From positions 1 to 6,241 of the forward strand of contig JAUYBK010000057.1 of assembly GCA_030693105.1 (NCBI GenBank): a stretch of DNA of 6,241 nt, written 5' to 3'. Below the pieces are notes generated by a model. It did not search any database and was not told where the DNA came from. It saw only the letters and a list, made by a program, of their open reading frames with translations. The position numbers and the translations under genes were made by a program. This document shows positions 1 through 6,234 of the stretch, piece by piece (the first letter of the stretch is position 1; every line of letters starts with the position of its first letter). This DNA comes from Methanobacteriaceae archaeon (GTDB lineage Archaea; Methanobacteriota; Methanobacteria; Methanobacteriales; Methanobacteriaceae).

Positions 1-340
1 AGATTTTCCGGATATTTGGCAGTTTTTTTCCTAGAAATAGAGATGCGAATATGATATTAATGAAAAGGCCAGGTAAAGCACCCCCTACCACTAAAATTTC
101 CGCGGGAAAAATTCCATTGGAAAGAAATGAGTTTCCGAACCCTATCGAAGTAACTATGTTTCTAAGAACTTCCGCCCCTAAAAAAAGGGCTAAAAATCCT
201 CCAATTATAGAACTAGGAAGAAACAGTTTTTGAAGTGTAGTAGACATTACTCGGATCCATTTACCAGTAAGTAAAAATAATCCCATAATTAAAAAACTGA
301 CTGCAATCACATCTGGTGACATTAAAAAAGATTTTATCAT
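1..340 (-). CDS. Sodium/glutamate symporter (GltS-like) membrane protein, N-terminal part
   Basis: The minus strand is open from the ATG at 340 to the window edge, giving 113 residues of an incomplete protein. It begins MIKSFLMSPDVIAV, followed by a hydrophobic helix (about residues 10-27), a basic GKWIRV turn, then LQKLFLPSSIIGGFLALFLG, a second helix starting with a Pro-Ser and Gly-Gly motif. This resembles the IPxPVxGG region early in GltS-family Na+/glutamate symporters. A later stretch (VVGGALPGLFINIIFASLFLG, given here in part) is again membrane-like and ends in a basic KKLPNIRK tail. The role would be sodium-coupled uptake of glutamate or a similar anion; the substrate is inferred from family only. 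No Shine-Dalgarno precedes the ATG at 340 or an alternative ATG at 322, so translation may be leaderless. The frame stays open upstream to a TGA at 491-493 but holds no earlier ATG, and that part is AT-rich and unlikely to be coding. The C-terminal part lies outside the window. Confidence 0.65.
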   Translation of the reverse strand, partial: MIKSFLMSPDVIAVSFLIMGLFLLTGKWIRVMSTTLQKLFLPSSIIGGFLALFLGAEVLRNIVTSIGFGNSFLSNGIFPAEILVVGGALPGLFINIIFASLFLGKKLPNIRKI

Positions 341-583
341 GAACACTATAAATAATAGGATATTTATTTTTTGCAACCCTATAACACACTTATCCGGGAG
401 GCAGTATCTGAATTCCTGGAAAATTATTAAAAATAATAGCTTGGTATAATAAATCTGTATTGTGTAATATATGTAATTTATAAAAAAGATTCACAAAAAA
501 ATTTATTCAATTATTTTTTATTTTAACATTTTTATTATCGAAATTTCATCCTTTCTTAATCTTTCCTCTATTTTTTTAAAATA
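341..583. other. AT-rich intergenic spacer
   Basis: This spacer separates two minus-strand genes arranged in tandem. It should hold the terminator of the TGT-like gene and the promoter of the GltS-like gene. I see no RNA gene or ORF with protein-like composition. A small AT-only hairpin (ATTATT, AAA loop, AATAAT at 423-437) is present but is too weak to interpret. An AT-rich segment around 360-370 could be the TATA box of the GltS-like gene, about 25 nt before its ATG, which would fit a leaderless transcript; this is tentative. Confidence 0.6.
481..501 (-). terminator. Candidate T-tract terminator for the TGT-like gene
   Basis: Read on the minus strand, about 80 nt after the stop codon of the 247-aa gene come a run of seven T (complement of 495-501) and a run of six T (complement of 482-487). 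Archaeal RNA polymerase commonly stops at such U-tracts without needing a stable hairpin. No strong stem precedes them, and the whole spacer is AT-rich, so the exact end point is uncertain. Confidence 0.4.
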
Positions 584-1327
584 TTAGTACAGCCCACTAT
601 ACTTCAACACATAATCAGAATGATCAGTATCCAATATACGAAGAGCAGCCATGGTCTCGGGAGAGGATGCGCATCGCATCTCCACTAGGTTCCGCAGAGT
701 CCCGTTTTTCATATGGGCTTTCACTTCCCGGATCACGAAGTCCATACTGTTTTTATTGTACTCTAAAAGTCCGGAGTAGTCCATATCATAGTTTTCCTTA
801 TCATAGATCTCATATTCGTCCACAGCATAGTTACCGTCGGGGGTGAGCATCACACCTAACAGGGCGTTGTATCCGCAGGAGGCATCTCCAAAGAGGTCCA
901 ATCCCAGATAGCAGAGTAGAGGAATGTATTTCAGATCACAGAAAGGCACATATAATGATGAATTAGGATTAATTGCCTCCCTAATGGTTACTATCATCTT
1001 CACCAGTTCCCGGGGTCTTTTCAGGAGCTGATCAGTGTTGGCCAATAGGAAGTTGCTATATCCTAATTTTTCCAGTTCCCGGACGCAATCCAGCCGGAGG
1101 TCCAGATATTTAGCACCGTGGATAATGGCGGTGTCTTCCCGGTTCCCTTCCTGGGCTTTTAGAATAGTCTCTTCCACCGACCACTCCGCCAGAGCACGGG
1201 GGACGTCGTAGGCCATAGGCTGGTGGTCCACTAAATTTACGTCGTCCGCAGATAAGATTGAAGGGGTTATACTATTGTTCCACTTGCCCAGTCGGGCCGG
1301 GCCGTCGTGTAGTTTTATCTCTAGCAT
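584..1327 (-). CDS. Stand-alone TGT/archaeosine synthase (ArcS) N-terminal-like protein
   Basis: The 247-aa product starts MLEIKLHDGPARLGKW, the opening typical of the archaeal TGT/ArcS family (xFEIxxxDGxARxGK). It continues with an IIHGAKYLDLR segment (68-78), a counterpart of the family's 'QGG.Y.DLR' strand. The segment YLGLDLFGDAS (140-150) matches the family's 'ALGxDLFDSA' barrel strand, followed by LTPDGNYAVDEY (161-172). The end, GTLRNLVEMR (209-218) and then AALRILD (227-233), matches the helical end of the ArcS TGT-like domain. TGT enzymes exchange guanine for preQ0 at tRNA position 15, and ArcS converts that base to archaeosine. The protein is much shorter than ArcS or archaeal TGT (roughly 500-650 aa), has no PUA domain, and has no CxCxxC zinc motif where the family has it. 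Function is therefore unknown: it may be a non-catalytic partner or a diverged enzyme. It is divergent to the chelatase/ECF operon. The start is supported by the conserved N-terminus and by AAGGAT 8 nt upstream. Confidence 0.7.
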   Translation of the reverse strand: MLEIKLHDGPARLGKWNNSITPSILSADDVNLVDHQPMAYDVPRALAEWSVEETILKAQEGNREDTAIIHGAKYLDLRLDCVRELEKLGYSNFLLANTDQLLKRPRELVKMIVTIREAINPNSSLYVPFCDLKYIPLLCYLGLDLFGDASCGYNALLGVMLTPDGNYAVDEYEIYDKENYDMDYSGLLEYNKNSMDFVIREVKAHMKNGTLRNLVEMRCASSPETMAALRILDTDHSDYVLKYSGLY

Positions 1328-1334
1328 GAAAACA

Positions 1335-1340
1335 ATCCTT
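1335..1340 (-). promoter_or_regulatory. Ribosome binding site of the TGT-like gene
   Basis: The minus strand reads AAGGAT, ending 7 nt before the ATG at 1327. It is a partial match to the archaeal anti-Shine-Dalgarno sequence and supports this start. Confidence 0.5.
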
Positions 1341-1347
1341 TATATTG

Positions 1348-1356
1348 ATTATATTT
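1348..1356 (-). promoter_or_regulatory. Candidate TATA box for the TGT-like gene
   Basis: The minus strand reads AAATATAAT preceded by purine-rich GAAGAG, resembling an archaeal BRE/TATA pair. Its centre is about 25 nt from the ATG, which would place the transcript start at the start codon itself and leave the AAGGAT site untranscribed. The two assignments conflict, so a promoter further upstream remains possible. Confidence 0.3.
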
Positions 1357-1411
1357 CTCTTCTTTTTTTGTTGCTTATGGTTCTTTCTAGTAATTGTTGG
1401 ATAATCAATTT

Positions 1412-1502
1412 TTATTACAAATACTGATTCAGACCCCCTTAAAGTAATACTATTTAAACATAAGTATTACTTTTTATCCAATTTTCCTAAAAAAAGTAAT
1501 AA
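1412..1502. promoter_or_regulatory. Nested symmetric operator-like array (GTATTAC/GTAATAC half-sites)
   Basis: The inner arms AAAGTAATACT (1441-1451) and AGTATTACTTT (1463-1473) form a perfect 11-bp inverted repeat with an 11-nt spacer centred at 1457. The outer arms TTATTAC (1412-1418) and GTAATAA (1496-1502) form a perfect 7-bp inverted repeat about the same centre. Read differently, there are two mirror-image sites, TTATTAC-N25-GTAATAC (1412-1450) and GTATTAC-N25-GTAATAA (1464-1502), one on the side of each divergent gene. This is what a dimeric or tetrameric regulator controlling both units would leave. The half-site resembles that of NikR-type regulators, but the 25-nt spacing does not match the known E. 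coli operator. The regulator is unknown. Confidence 0.55.
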
Positions 1503-1521
1503 TAACAATAGAATAGAAAGT

Positions 1522-1531
1522 ATTATATATT
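1522..1531 (+). promoter_or_regulatory. TATA box/promoter of the chelatase-ECF operon
   Basis: ATTATATATT is the best TATA-like sequence upstream of the operon, with a purine-rich BRE-like GAATAGAAAG just before it. A start 22-27 nt downstream would fall near 1549-1554, giving a leader of about 45 nt. That leader is too short for a cobalamin riboswitch, so control is more likely at the operator array 20 nt upstream. Confidence 0.55.
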
Positions 1532-1582
1532 AATTTTTGATATCTATAATGAGAGATGGGATAATTGATGGTTATTAACACC

Positions 1583-1589
1583 AGGTGAT
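1583..1589 (+). promoter_or_regulatory. Ribosome binding site of the chelatase-motor gene
   Basis: AGGTGAT is an exact match to the complement of the archaeal 16S rRNA 3' end, with 6 nt before the ATG at 1596. In the same frame there is a stop at 1566-1568 and no earlier start codon, so this fixes the start of the gene. Confidence 0.85.
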
Positions 1590-1595
1590 AAGAGT

Positions 1596-3401
1596 ATGCA
1601 TCATAAATTTGTGATATTCCCCTTCACCGCCATGGTGGGGCAGGAATTATTAAAAAAAGCACTTCTAATAAATGCCATTGACTCATCGGCGGGGGGAGTG
1701 CTCATAAAAGGAGATAAAGGCACTGGAAAATCAACATTTGTAAGGTCCCTTTCTTACCTCTTACCACCAATAAAAGCGGTCGAGGGATGTTCCTTCAACT
1801 GCCACCCTGCTGATTTGATGCTGATGTGCCATGCCTGTCAGAAAGAATATGAAGAGAAACGAAAACTCCCTTTGGTGGATAAAAGAATGGAAATAGTGGA
1901 CATGCCCATATCTGCCACCGAAGACATGGTAATTGGAACTATAGATATAAAAAAAGTCTTAAAAGATGGAATAAAAGCGTTAGAACCGGGAATTTTGGCC
2001 CGAGCTAATCGAAACATCCTCTACATCGACGAGGTAAACCTTTTGGACGACCATCTGGTTAATGTTCTCCTGGATTCTGCGGCCATGGGTGTGAACCTGG
2101 TGGAGCGGGAGGGTATATCCATTCACCATCCCGCCCGATTCATCCTGGTGGGAACCATGAACCCGGAAGAAGGTGAGCTGCGCCCCCAAATACTGGACCG
2201 TTTTGGTTTATCCGTGGAAGTACGGGCCCTGGAATCCAAAGAAGAGCGCCTGAAGATAATGCAGTACCGGCGTGAATTTGATGAAGATCCGTGGAAGTTT
2301 GAAAAAAAATTCGAAAAAGATCAGGAAAAACTCCAAAAAGACATTATCCAGGCCCAGGAGTTACTCCCCCAGGTGGAAGTATCCCTAAAGATGCTGGAGA
2401 AGATGGTGGAGATCACTACCAGCCTGGGCATAAAAACTCACCGGGCGGACATTTTCCTGGAGAAGACTTCAAGGGTCCTGGCGGCATTAGGTGGCAGAAA
2501 AAAGGTTAATGAAGATGATATAAAAGAAGCGGCCCTCATGGCCTTGCCCCACCGGATGAAGCAGTTACCCTTCCAGAAGGACGAACCCCTGACGCAGGAA
2601 ACCATTGAAAACCTGATGCAAGGTGAATCACCCGAAGAAGTATTTGAAATAGACCGCAGCCGTCAATTGAAAAAAGATGTCACCCGCCAGGAGGCCATGG
2701 GTGCTTTACAGGGAAAAAACAGCTCGAAGGTTACCGGTAATAGGGGAATGTATCTCAAAGCCAGGGATAGTAAAAAACCCACCAATGTGGCAGTGGATGC
2801 CACCGTCCGTAAAGCAGCCCGGGAAAATGGTCAAAGCAGTCAGATTGTGGTTTTACCCGAACATGTTATGGAGAAGGTCCGGGTCAGTAAGGGTGAAGCC
2901 CTGTACATCATCCTCCTTGATTCATCGTCTTCTATGAGGATGGATAAGAAGATCGGATTTGCCAAGAGCCTTTCTTGGCTTCTTTTAAAGGAATCCTACG
3001 AGAAAAAAAACAGGGTAGCCCTCATGTCCTTCCGGGGAGATGAAGCTGAGATACTATCTGCACCGACTTCGGATGTTCACCGGATCGAGGCGTCCCTGGA
3101 GAAACTCCCCACGGGAGGTAAAACACCTCTAACTCCGGCTATCTACCAGGCCTTGGAAATGGCTAAAAATGAAAAAAAAGCCACACCGGCAATTATAGTG
3201 ATATCTGATGGTCGGGGAAATATATTCCTGGATGAAAACCTGGAAACTGATGTAAAACTACTCTCAGGGATGATTGAAGGAATTAACATGGTTTTCGTTA
3301 ATGCAGAAAGTAGAAATAGGAGTATAGGTGTCCTGGAAGATATATCATCCAGCTTCGCTGCTCCCCACTTCTATCTGGATGAAGTGGTCTCAAAAACATA
3401 G
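1596..3401 (+). CDS. ChlI/ChlD-type chelatase motor: AAA+ ATPase fused to VWA domain
   Basis: This 601-aa protein joins an AAA+ domain to a C-terminal von Willebrand A domain, as in magnesium/cobalt chelatase motor subunits. The N-terminal FPFTAMVGQ (8-16) is the family signature. Walker A is GDKGTGKST (39-47), Walker B ILYIDEVNLL (141-150), the sensor-1 region GTMNPEEGELRP (186-197), and the arginine-finger region ILDRFG (199-204). A CxxxC-x8-CxxC cluster (C65, C69, C78, C81) sits after the first helix and could bind a metal. Residues 350-430 are a charged linker. The VWA domain has a complete MIDAS: DSSSS (442-446), T510 and D538 in ISDG. Such motors use ATP to drive metal insertion by a large CobN/ChlH subunit, which is not in this window. 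A methanogen makes no chlorophyll, so 'magnesium chelatase' would be misleading; cobalt/corrinoid or other tetrapyrrole work is more likely. It is first in an operon with an ECF importer, 9 nt before the S component. Confidence 0.88.
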   Translation: MHHKFVIFPFTAMVGQELLKKALLINAIDSSAGGVLIKGDKGTGKSTFVRSLSYLLPPIKAVEGCSFNCHPADLMLMCHACQKEYEEKRKLPLVDKRMEIVDMPISATEDMVIGTIDIKKVLKDGIKALEPGILARANRNILYIDEVNLLDDHLVNVLLDSAAMGVNLVEREGISIHHPARFILVGTMNPEEGELRPQILDRFGLSVEVRALESKEERLKIMQYRREFDEDPWKFEKKFEKDQEKLQKDIIQAQELLPQVEVSLKMLEKMVEITTSLGIKTHRADIFLEKTSRVLAALGGRKKVNEDDIKEAALMALPHRMKQLPFQKDEPLTQETIENLMQGESPEEVFEIDRSRQLKKDVTRQEAMGALQGKNSSKVTGNRGMYLKARDSKKPTNVAVDATVRKAARENGQSSQIVVLPEHVMEKVRVSKGEALYIILLDSSSSMRMDKKIGFAKSLSWLLLKESYEKKNRVALMSFRGDEAEILSAPTSDVHRIEASLEKLPTGGKTPLTPAIYQALEMAKNEKKATPAIIVISDGRGNIFLDENLETDVKLLSGMIEGINMVFVNAESRNRSIGVLEDISSSFAAPHFYLDEVVSKT

Positions 3402-3404
3402 GAG
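3400..3404 (+). promoter_or_regulatory. Ribosome binding site of the S-component gene
   Basis: AGGAG overlaps the stop codon of the preceding gene and lies 6 nt before the ATG at 3411. This indicates translational coupling and supports the chosen start. Confidence 0.7.
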
Positions 3405-3410
3405 AATAGA

Positions 3411-3962
3411 ATGGATCTAAAAAACTTTACCACCCGTGATCTAGCCTTTATTGGCATGATCATTGCCTTGATGTACATTGTACAGACTGTGACCATCCTG
3501 GGCATATCAGCCCTTACCCCCGTTGAACCCGCCAAGATCGTGGTATCTGCTTTCTTTGTGAGCATAGTAATTGCCATTGGACTGGCTAAGGTGGGTAAAA
3601 TAGGAACCTTTACCATAATCGGTATAATCAACGGTATAATCTGCGGGTTTCTCATGCCGGCATTTTTACCATTACTCCCCACCACCATTCTGGGAGGATT
3701 GGCTGCTGATGCCCTCACCAAATTCAAATATGGTCAGTATGGTACTCGAAACTCTCTAGTAGCAGCTTGCGGAGTTAACCAGTTAGTGCAAACCCTGGTG
3801 ATATTAACCATACCATTTTACTTTGGATTTTCCCAAGTTATCCTCACTCCCACCCTAATACTGGTCTCAGCACTAATAACTACATCTCTCGGAGCAGCAG
3901 GAGGACTGATAGGTTCCCGGATAGTCACTGAACTTAAAAAGGCAGGGGCGATTGGGTCGTGA
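3411..3962 (+). CDS. ECF transporter S component, substrate unknown
   Basis: This 183-aa protein is almost wholly hydrophobic, with about five or six membrane helices (roughly 10-31, 40-60, 64-82, 86-101, 115-137 and 143-168). Its size and position directly before EcfT and the ECF ATPase identify it as the substrate-binding S component. A short cytoplasmic N-terminus (MDLKNFTTRDLAFIG) leads into the first helix, a common S-component opening. The GTFTIIGIINGIICG and ILGGLAADAL segments recall the MptS/Trep_Strep group of S components, but I assign this only loosely. It lacks the N-terminal MHIxEG of CbiM/NikM, whose His2 binds Co or Ni, so direct nickel or cobalt ion import is unlikely. A possible substrate is a tetrapyrrole or other cofactor precursor, inferred from the chelatase motor upstream. 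The stop overlaps the next gene's start by 4 nt (GTGA). Confidence 0.72.
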   Translation: MDLKNFTTRDLAFIGMIIALMYIVQTVTILGISALTPVEPAKIVVSAFFVSIVIAIGLAKVGKIGTFTIIGIINGIICGFLMPAFLPLLPTTILGGLAADALTKFKYGQYGTRNSLVAACGVNQLVQTLVILTIPFYFGFSQVILTPTLILVSALITTSLGAAGGLIGSRIVTELKKAGAIGS

Positions 3963-4744
3963 TCCTGGAGAGCCTGTTCTCACCCTTCACCGTGGACCAC
4001 CAGGAAGAAGATTCTTTCATCTACCGGCTGGACCCCAGGACCAAACTGGGTCTTTTAGTGGGAGTAACCATCCTGTCAGTCTACATGAACAACCTAATCT
4101 GGTTATTAGGGTTAGAACTGGTACTCATTAGTTTAACCATTATTTCTGGTACACTGCGCAACATGGCCCGTTTCTTATTTTTATTTTTTCTGTTCGGTGC
4201 CCTGGCAGTGGGATTATTGGCTTTAATTACAGGAAACCTCAATTACTCTTTGGAATCATTCAGTCCATTTTTCGCCCGGTTTGGAATTATGATCACAGCG
4301 GGATTATTATTTGCTTTTACCACTTCTCCTAACAACCTGGCCCGGGCCCTGGAGAAGATGTACTTTCCCCCACCTTTAAGCTTCACACTCACCATCACCC
4401 TCCGCTACATCCCCACCCTGGCTCGTGAGGCAGAATCTATCAGAAACGCCCTCAAATTACGAGGAATTAGTTTATCGGCCTGGGACATCCTCCGGAAGCC
4501 CTCCTATTTTTACAGGGGGATGATAATTCCCTTATTAATCCGTACCCTTAAACTATCTGATGAAATAGCCATAGCAGCTGAAAGTCGAGGTTTTAATGGT
4601 GGAGAAGGAAGGTCCAGTTTGAACACTATAAAAATGGGTAAAAACGACCTAACATTTACATTGGTGATGACCACCTCCTGTTTAATACTATTTTTAATGG
4701 ATAAGACATCTTTTTTAACCTTTAAAATTCCAATGGGGGCTTAA
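3959..4744 (+). CDS. ecfT: ECF transporter transmembrane coupling protein (EcfT/CbiQ family)
   Basis: The 261-aa EcfT/CbiQ-type protein contains the conserved N-terminal YRLDPRTKL (22-30), several membrane helices (about 31-63, 70-91, 104-121, 186-200 and 231-247), and the cytoplasmic coupling region at about 140-215. The two Arg-Gly coupling motifs are visible as ALKLRGIS (164-171) and AAESRGFN (206-213). In this family they seat on the ATPases and pass the ATP-driven movement to the S component. The gene starts with GTG at 3959, overlapping the S-component stop codon in a GTGA junction, which implies coupled translation. The next in-frame Met is at residue 43, after the conserved LDPRTKL, so GTG is the only sensible start. 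The ATPase gene follows after 4 nt. Family membership is firm. Confidence 0.9.
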   Translation: MILESLFSPFTVDHQEEDSFIYRLDPRTKLGLLVGVTILSVYMNNLIWLLGLELVLISLTIISGTLRNMARFLFLFFLFGALAVGLLALITGNLNYSLESFSPFFARFGIMITAGLLFAFTTSPNNLARALEKMYFPPPLSFTLTITLRYIPTLAREAESIRNALKLRGISLSAWDILRKPSYFYRGMIIPLLIRTLKLSDEIAIAAESRGFNGGEGRSSLNTIKMGKNDLTFTLVMTTSCLILFLMDKTSFLTFKIPMGA

Positions 4745-4748
4745 TAAA

Positions 4749-6191
4749 TTGTCAGAGGTCTCTGTTTCTAATTTACAATACCGTTATCCCCACTCCATGG
4801 AGCCAACTCTTAAAGGAGTAGACCTGGAGGTGGAGAAGGGGGAATTTGTTTTTATAACTGGCCGGAGTGGCTGTGGCAAGTCAACTTTGGCCCGTACCCT
4901 TAACGGCACCATACCCCACATACTGGGAGGAGAGATGGATGGCCAGGTCCGGGTGAAGGGTAAAAACACCATGGAACACCTGGTCTCGGAGATTGCTCCT
5001 GATTTGGGGTTCATATTTCAAAATCCTGAATCACAATTTTTCACCCTCCGGGTGGAGGATGAAGTGGCATTTGGTCCGGAGAACATGGGATTGACTTCCA
5101 ATGAAATAGATAAAAGGGTTTCAAATGCATTAGACTATGTGAAAATGTCTTTATGGAGGAAGCGCAACGTTTTCCAGCTCTCGGAGGGTCAGAAGCAGAG
5201 GGTGGCTATTGCTGCTAACCTGGCACTGGACCCGGATATTCTGGTCCTGGACGAGCCCACCTCCAACTTGGACCTCCAGGGAGCCGTGGAACTATTCCAA
5301 GTCCTGGAAAAATTGAAAACACAGGGTAAAACAATGATACTAATTGACCACCGCACCTGGCACGCTAGAAAACTGGCCGACCGGCTGGTCATCATGGGTG
5401 GTGGTAAAATAATCCGGGAAGGATCCCCTGATCTTTTAGACGATCCTCAATTAAGGGCCCAATACAGCATTCGGAACCCAAATCACACCAACCGTAAGAA
5501 TGATCTTAGTATTAAAACAATATCCAATCTTAATCCCCTAAAACCATTTGTTCTTTCGGTGGAAAACCTCCGCTACCAGTATGGAAATGGATTTTCATTT
5601 GGCCCCGTTTCATTTTCCATTTCCCCGGGAGAAGTTGTAGGTATAATGGGCCCTAACGGTTCGGGAAAGACCACCCTGGCCAATTTATTAGCCGGACTTA
5701 TACGACCGACCAGTGGTCGAATAAACTTCACAGAAGAGGAAAGCCTACCCACTGCCCGCAAAATAGGTATGGTGCTGCAGAACCCGGATCATCAGCTCTT
5801 CATGGATCGTGTGTACACCGAATTGTCCTTCGGCCTCCTGGAGTTGGGCTTTGATGATAAACAGATAAAAGTTCGGGTGGAGAAAGTGTTGAACTCCATG
5901 AACCTAAACCAATTACGGGAAAGACACCCTCATTCTTTGAGTGGTGGTGAAAAGCAGCGAACCCTCATATCTGCATTAATGACTCGAAAACCATCTGTTT
6001 TAGTCTTGGACGAACCAACCACTGGCATGGATGACTATCACATGGAACAGTTAGTAAAAGAGGTAAATAACTTGCAAAAAAGTGGGGTGGCGGTGTTATT
6101 GATCTCTCATGATTTAGAATTCATATATAGGTCGGCCCACCGGGTCATTTCCATGATAGAAGGACAAATTACCGAGATAAAATCCATCTAA
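4749..6191 (+). CDS. ECF transporter ATPase with two fused ABC domains
   Basis: The 480-aa protein carries two full ABC ATPase domains, a fused counterpart of EcfA and EcfA'. Domain 1 (about 4-240) has Walker A GRSGCGKST (38-46), Q-loop QNPESQFF (91-98), signature LSEGQ (144-148), Walker B ILVLDE (164-169) and H-loop H201. Domain 2 (about 268-475) has GPNGSGKTT (301-309), QNPDHQLF (344-351), signature LSGGE (397-401), VLVLDE (417-422) and H454. The QNPxxQxF stretches are the Q-helix typical of ECF ATPases, which contacts the EcfT coupling helices. All catalytic residues are present at both sites. The gene starts with TTG at 4749, preceded by a GGGGG run (4734-4738). The next Met (residue 17) would remove the first strand, VSNLQYRYP, so TTG is preferred. 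It is the last gene of the importer, 4 nt after ecfT. Confidence 0.93.
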   Translation: MSEVSVSNLQYRYPHSMEPTLKGVDLEVEKGEFVFITGRSGCGKSTLARTLNGTIPHILGGEMDGQVRVKGKNTMEHLVSEIAPDLGFIFQNPESQFFTLRVEDEVAFGPENMGLTSNEIDKRVSNALDYVKMSLWRKRNVFQLSEGQKQRVAIAANLALDPDILVLDEPTSNLDLQGAVELFQVLEKLKTQGKTMILIDHRTWHARKLADRLVIMGGGKIIREGSPDLLDDPQLRAQYSIRNPNHTNRKNDLSIKTISNLNPLKPFVLSVENLRYQYGNGFSFGPVSFSISPGEVVGIMGPNGSGKTTLANLLAGLIRPTSGRINFTEEESLPTARKIGMVLQNPDHQLFMDRVYTELSFGLLELGFDDKQIKVRVEKVLNSMNLNQLRERHPHSLSGGEKQRTLISALMTRKPSVLVLDEPTTGMDDYHMEQLVKEVNNLQKSGVAVLLISHDLEFIYRSAHRVISMIEGQITEIKSI

Positions 6192-6230
6192 TCTTGATTA
6201 AAACGGAAATATTTTATATTTTACTAATTA
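6192..6230 (+). terminator. Possible T-rich end of the operon
   Basis: After the TAA the sequence is AT-rich with two short T4 tracts (6212-6215 and 6219-6222) and no hairpin. It could act as a weak archaeal terminator, but TTTATATT at 6213-6220 could equally be a TATA box for the next gene. The evidence does not decide between the two. Confidence 0.25.
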
Positions 6231-6234
6231 ACAA

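Noticed and set aside
51..233. A 60-codon plus-strand open frame
   Set aside because: It lies opposite the GltS-like gene fragment on the minus strand, whose translation is clearly membrane-protein-like; the plus-strand frame has basic, low-information composition and no family resemblance.
1528..1595. Cobalamin or other riboswitch in the operon leader
   Set aside because: The leader after the best TATA box is only about 45 nt and has no riboswitch-like structure.
1980..2189. Minus-strand open frame inside the chelatase-motor gene
   Set aside because: It is antisense to the Walker B region of a well-supported gene and has no recognisable motif or ribosome binding site.
2677..2937. Plus-strand open frame of 86 codons in another frame of the motor gene
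   Set aside because: It overlaps the conserved MIDAS-containing reading frame and has an Arg/Pro/Trp-rich shadow composition.
1596..3401. Annotation as magnesium chelatase for chlorophyll synthesis
   Set aside because: No ChlH or other chlorophyll gene is present and the context is methanogen-like; the motor family also serves cobalt chelation and other roles, so a magnesium role is not supported.
3371..3727. Minus-strand 118-codon open frame opposite the S component
   Set aside because: Its apparent hydrophobic segments mirror the real membrane helices on the plus strand; no independent start signal is seen.
3411..3962. CbiM/NikM-type cobalt or nickel S component
   Set aside because: The N-terminal MHIxEG metal-binding motif is missing; the protein starts MDLKNF.
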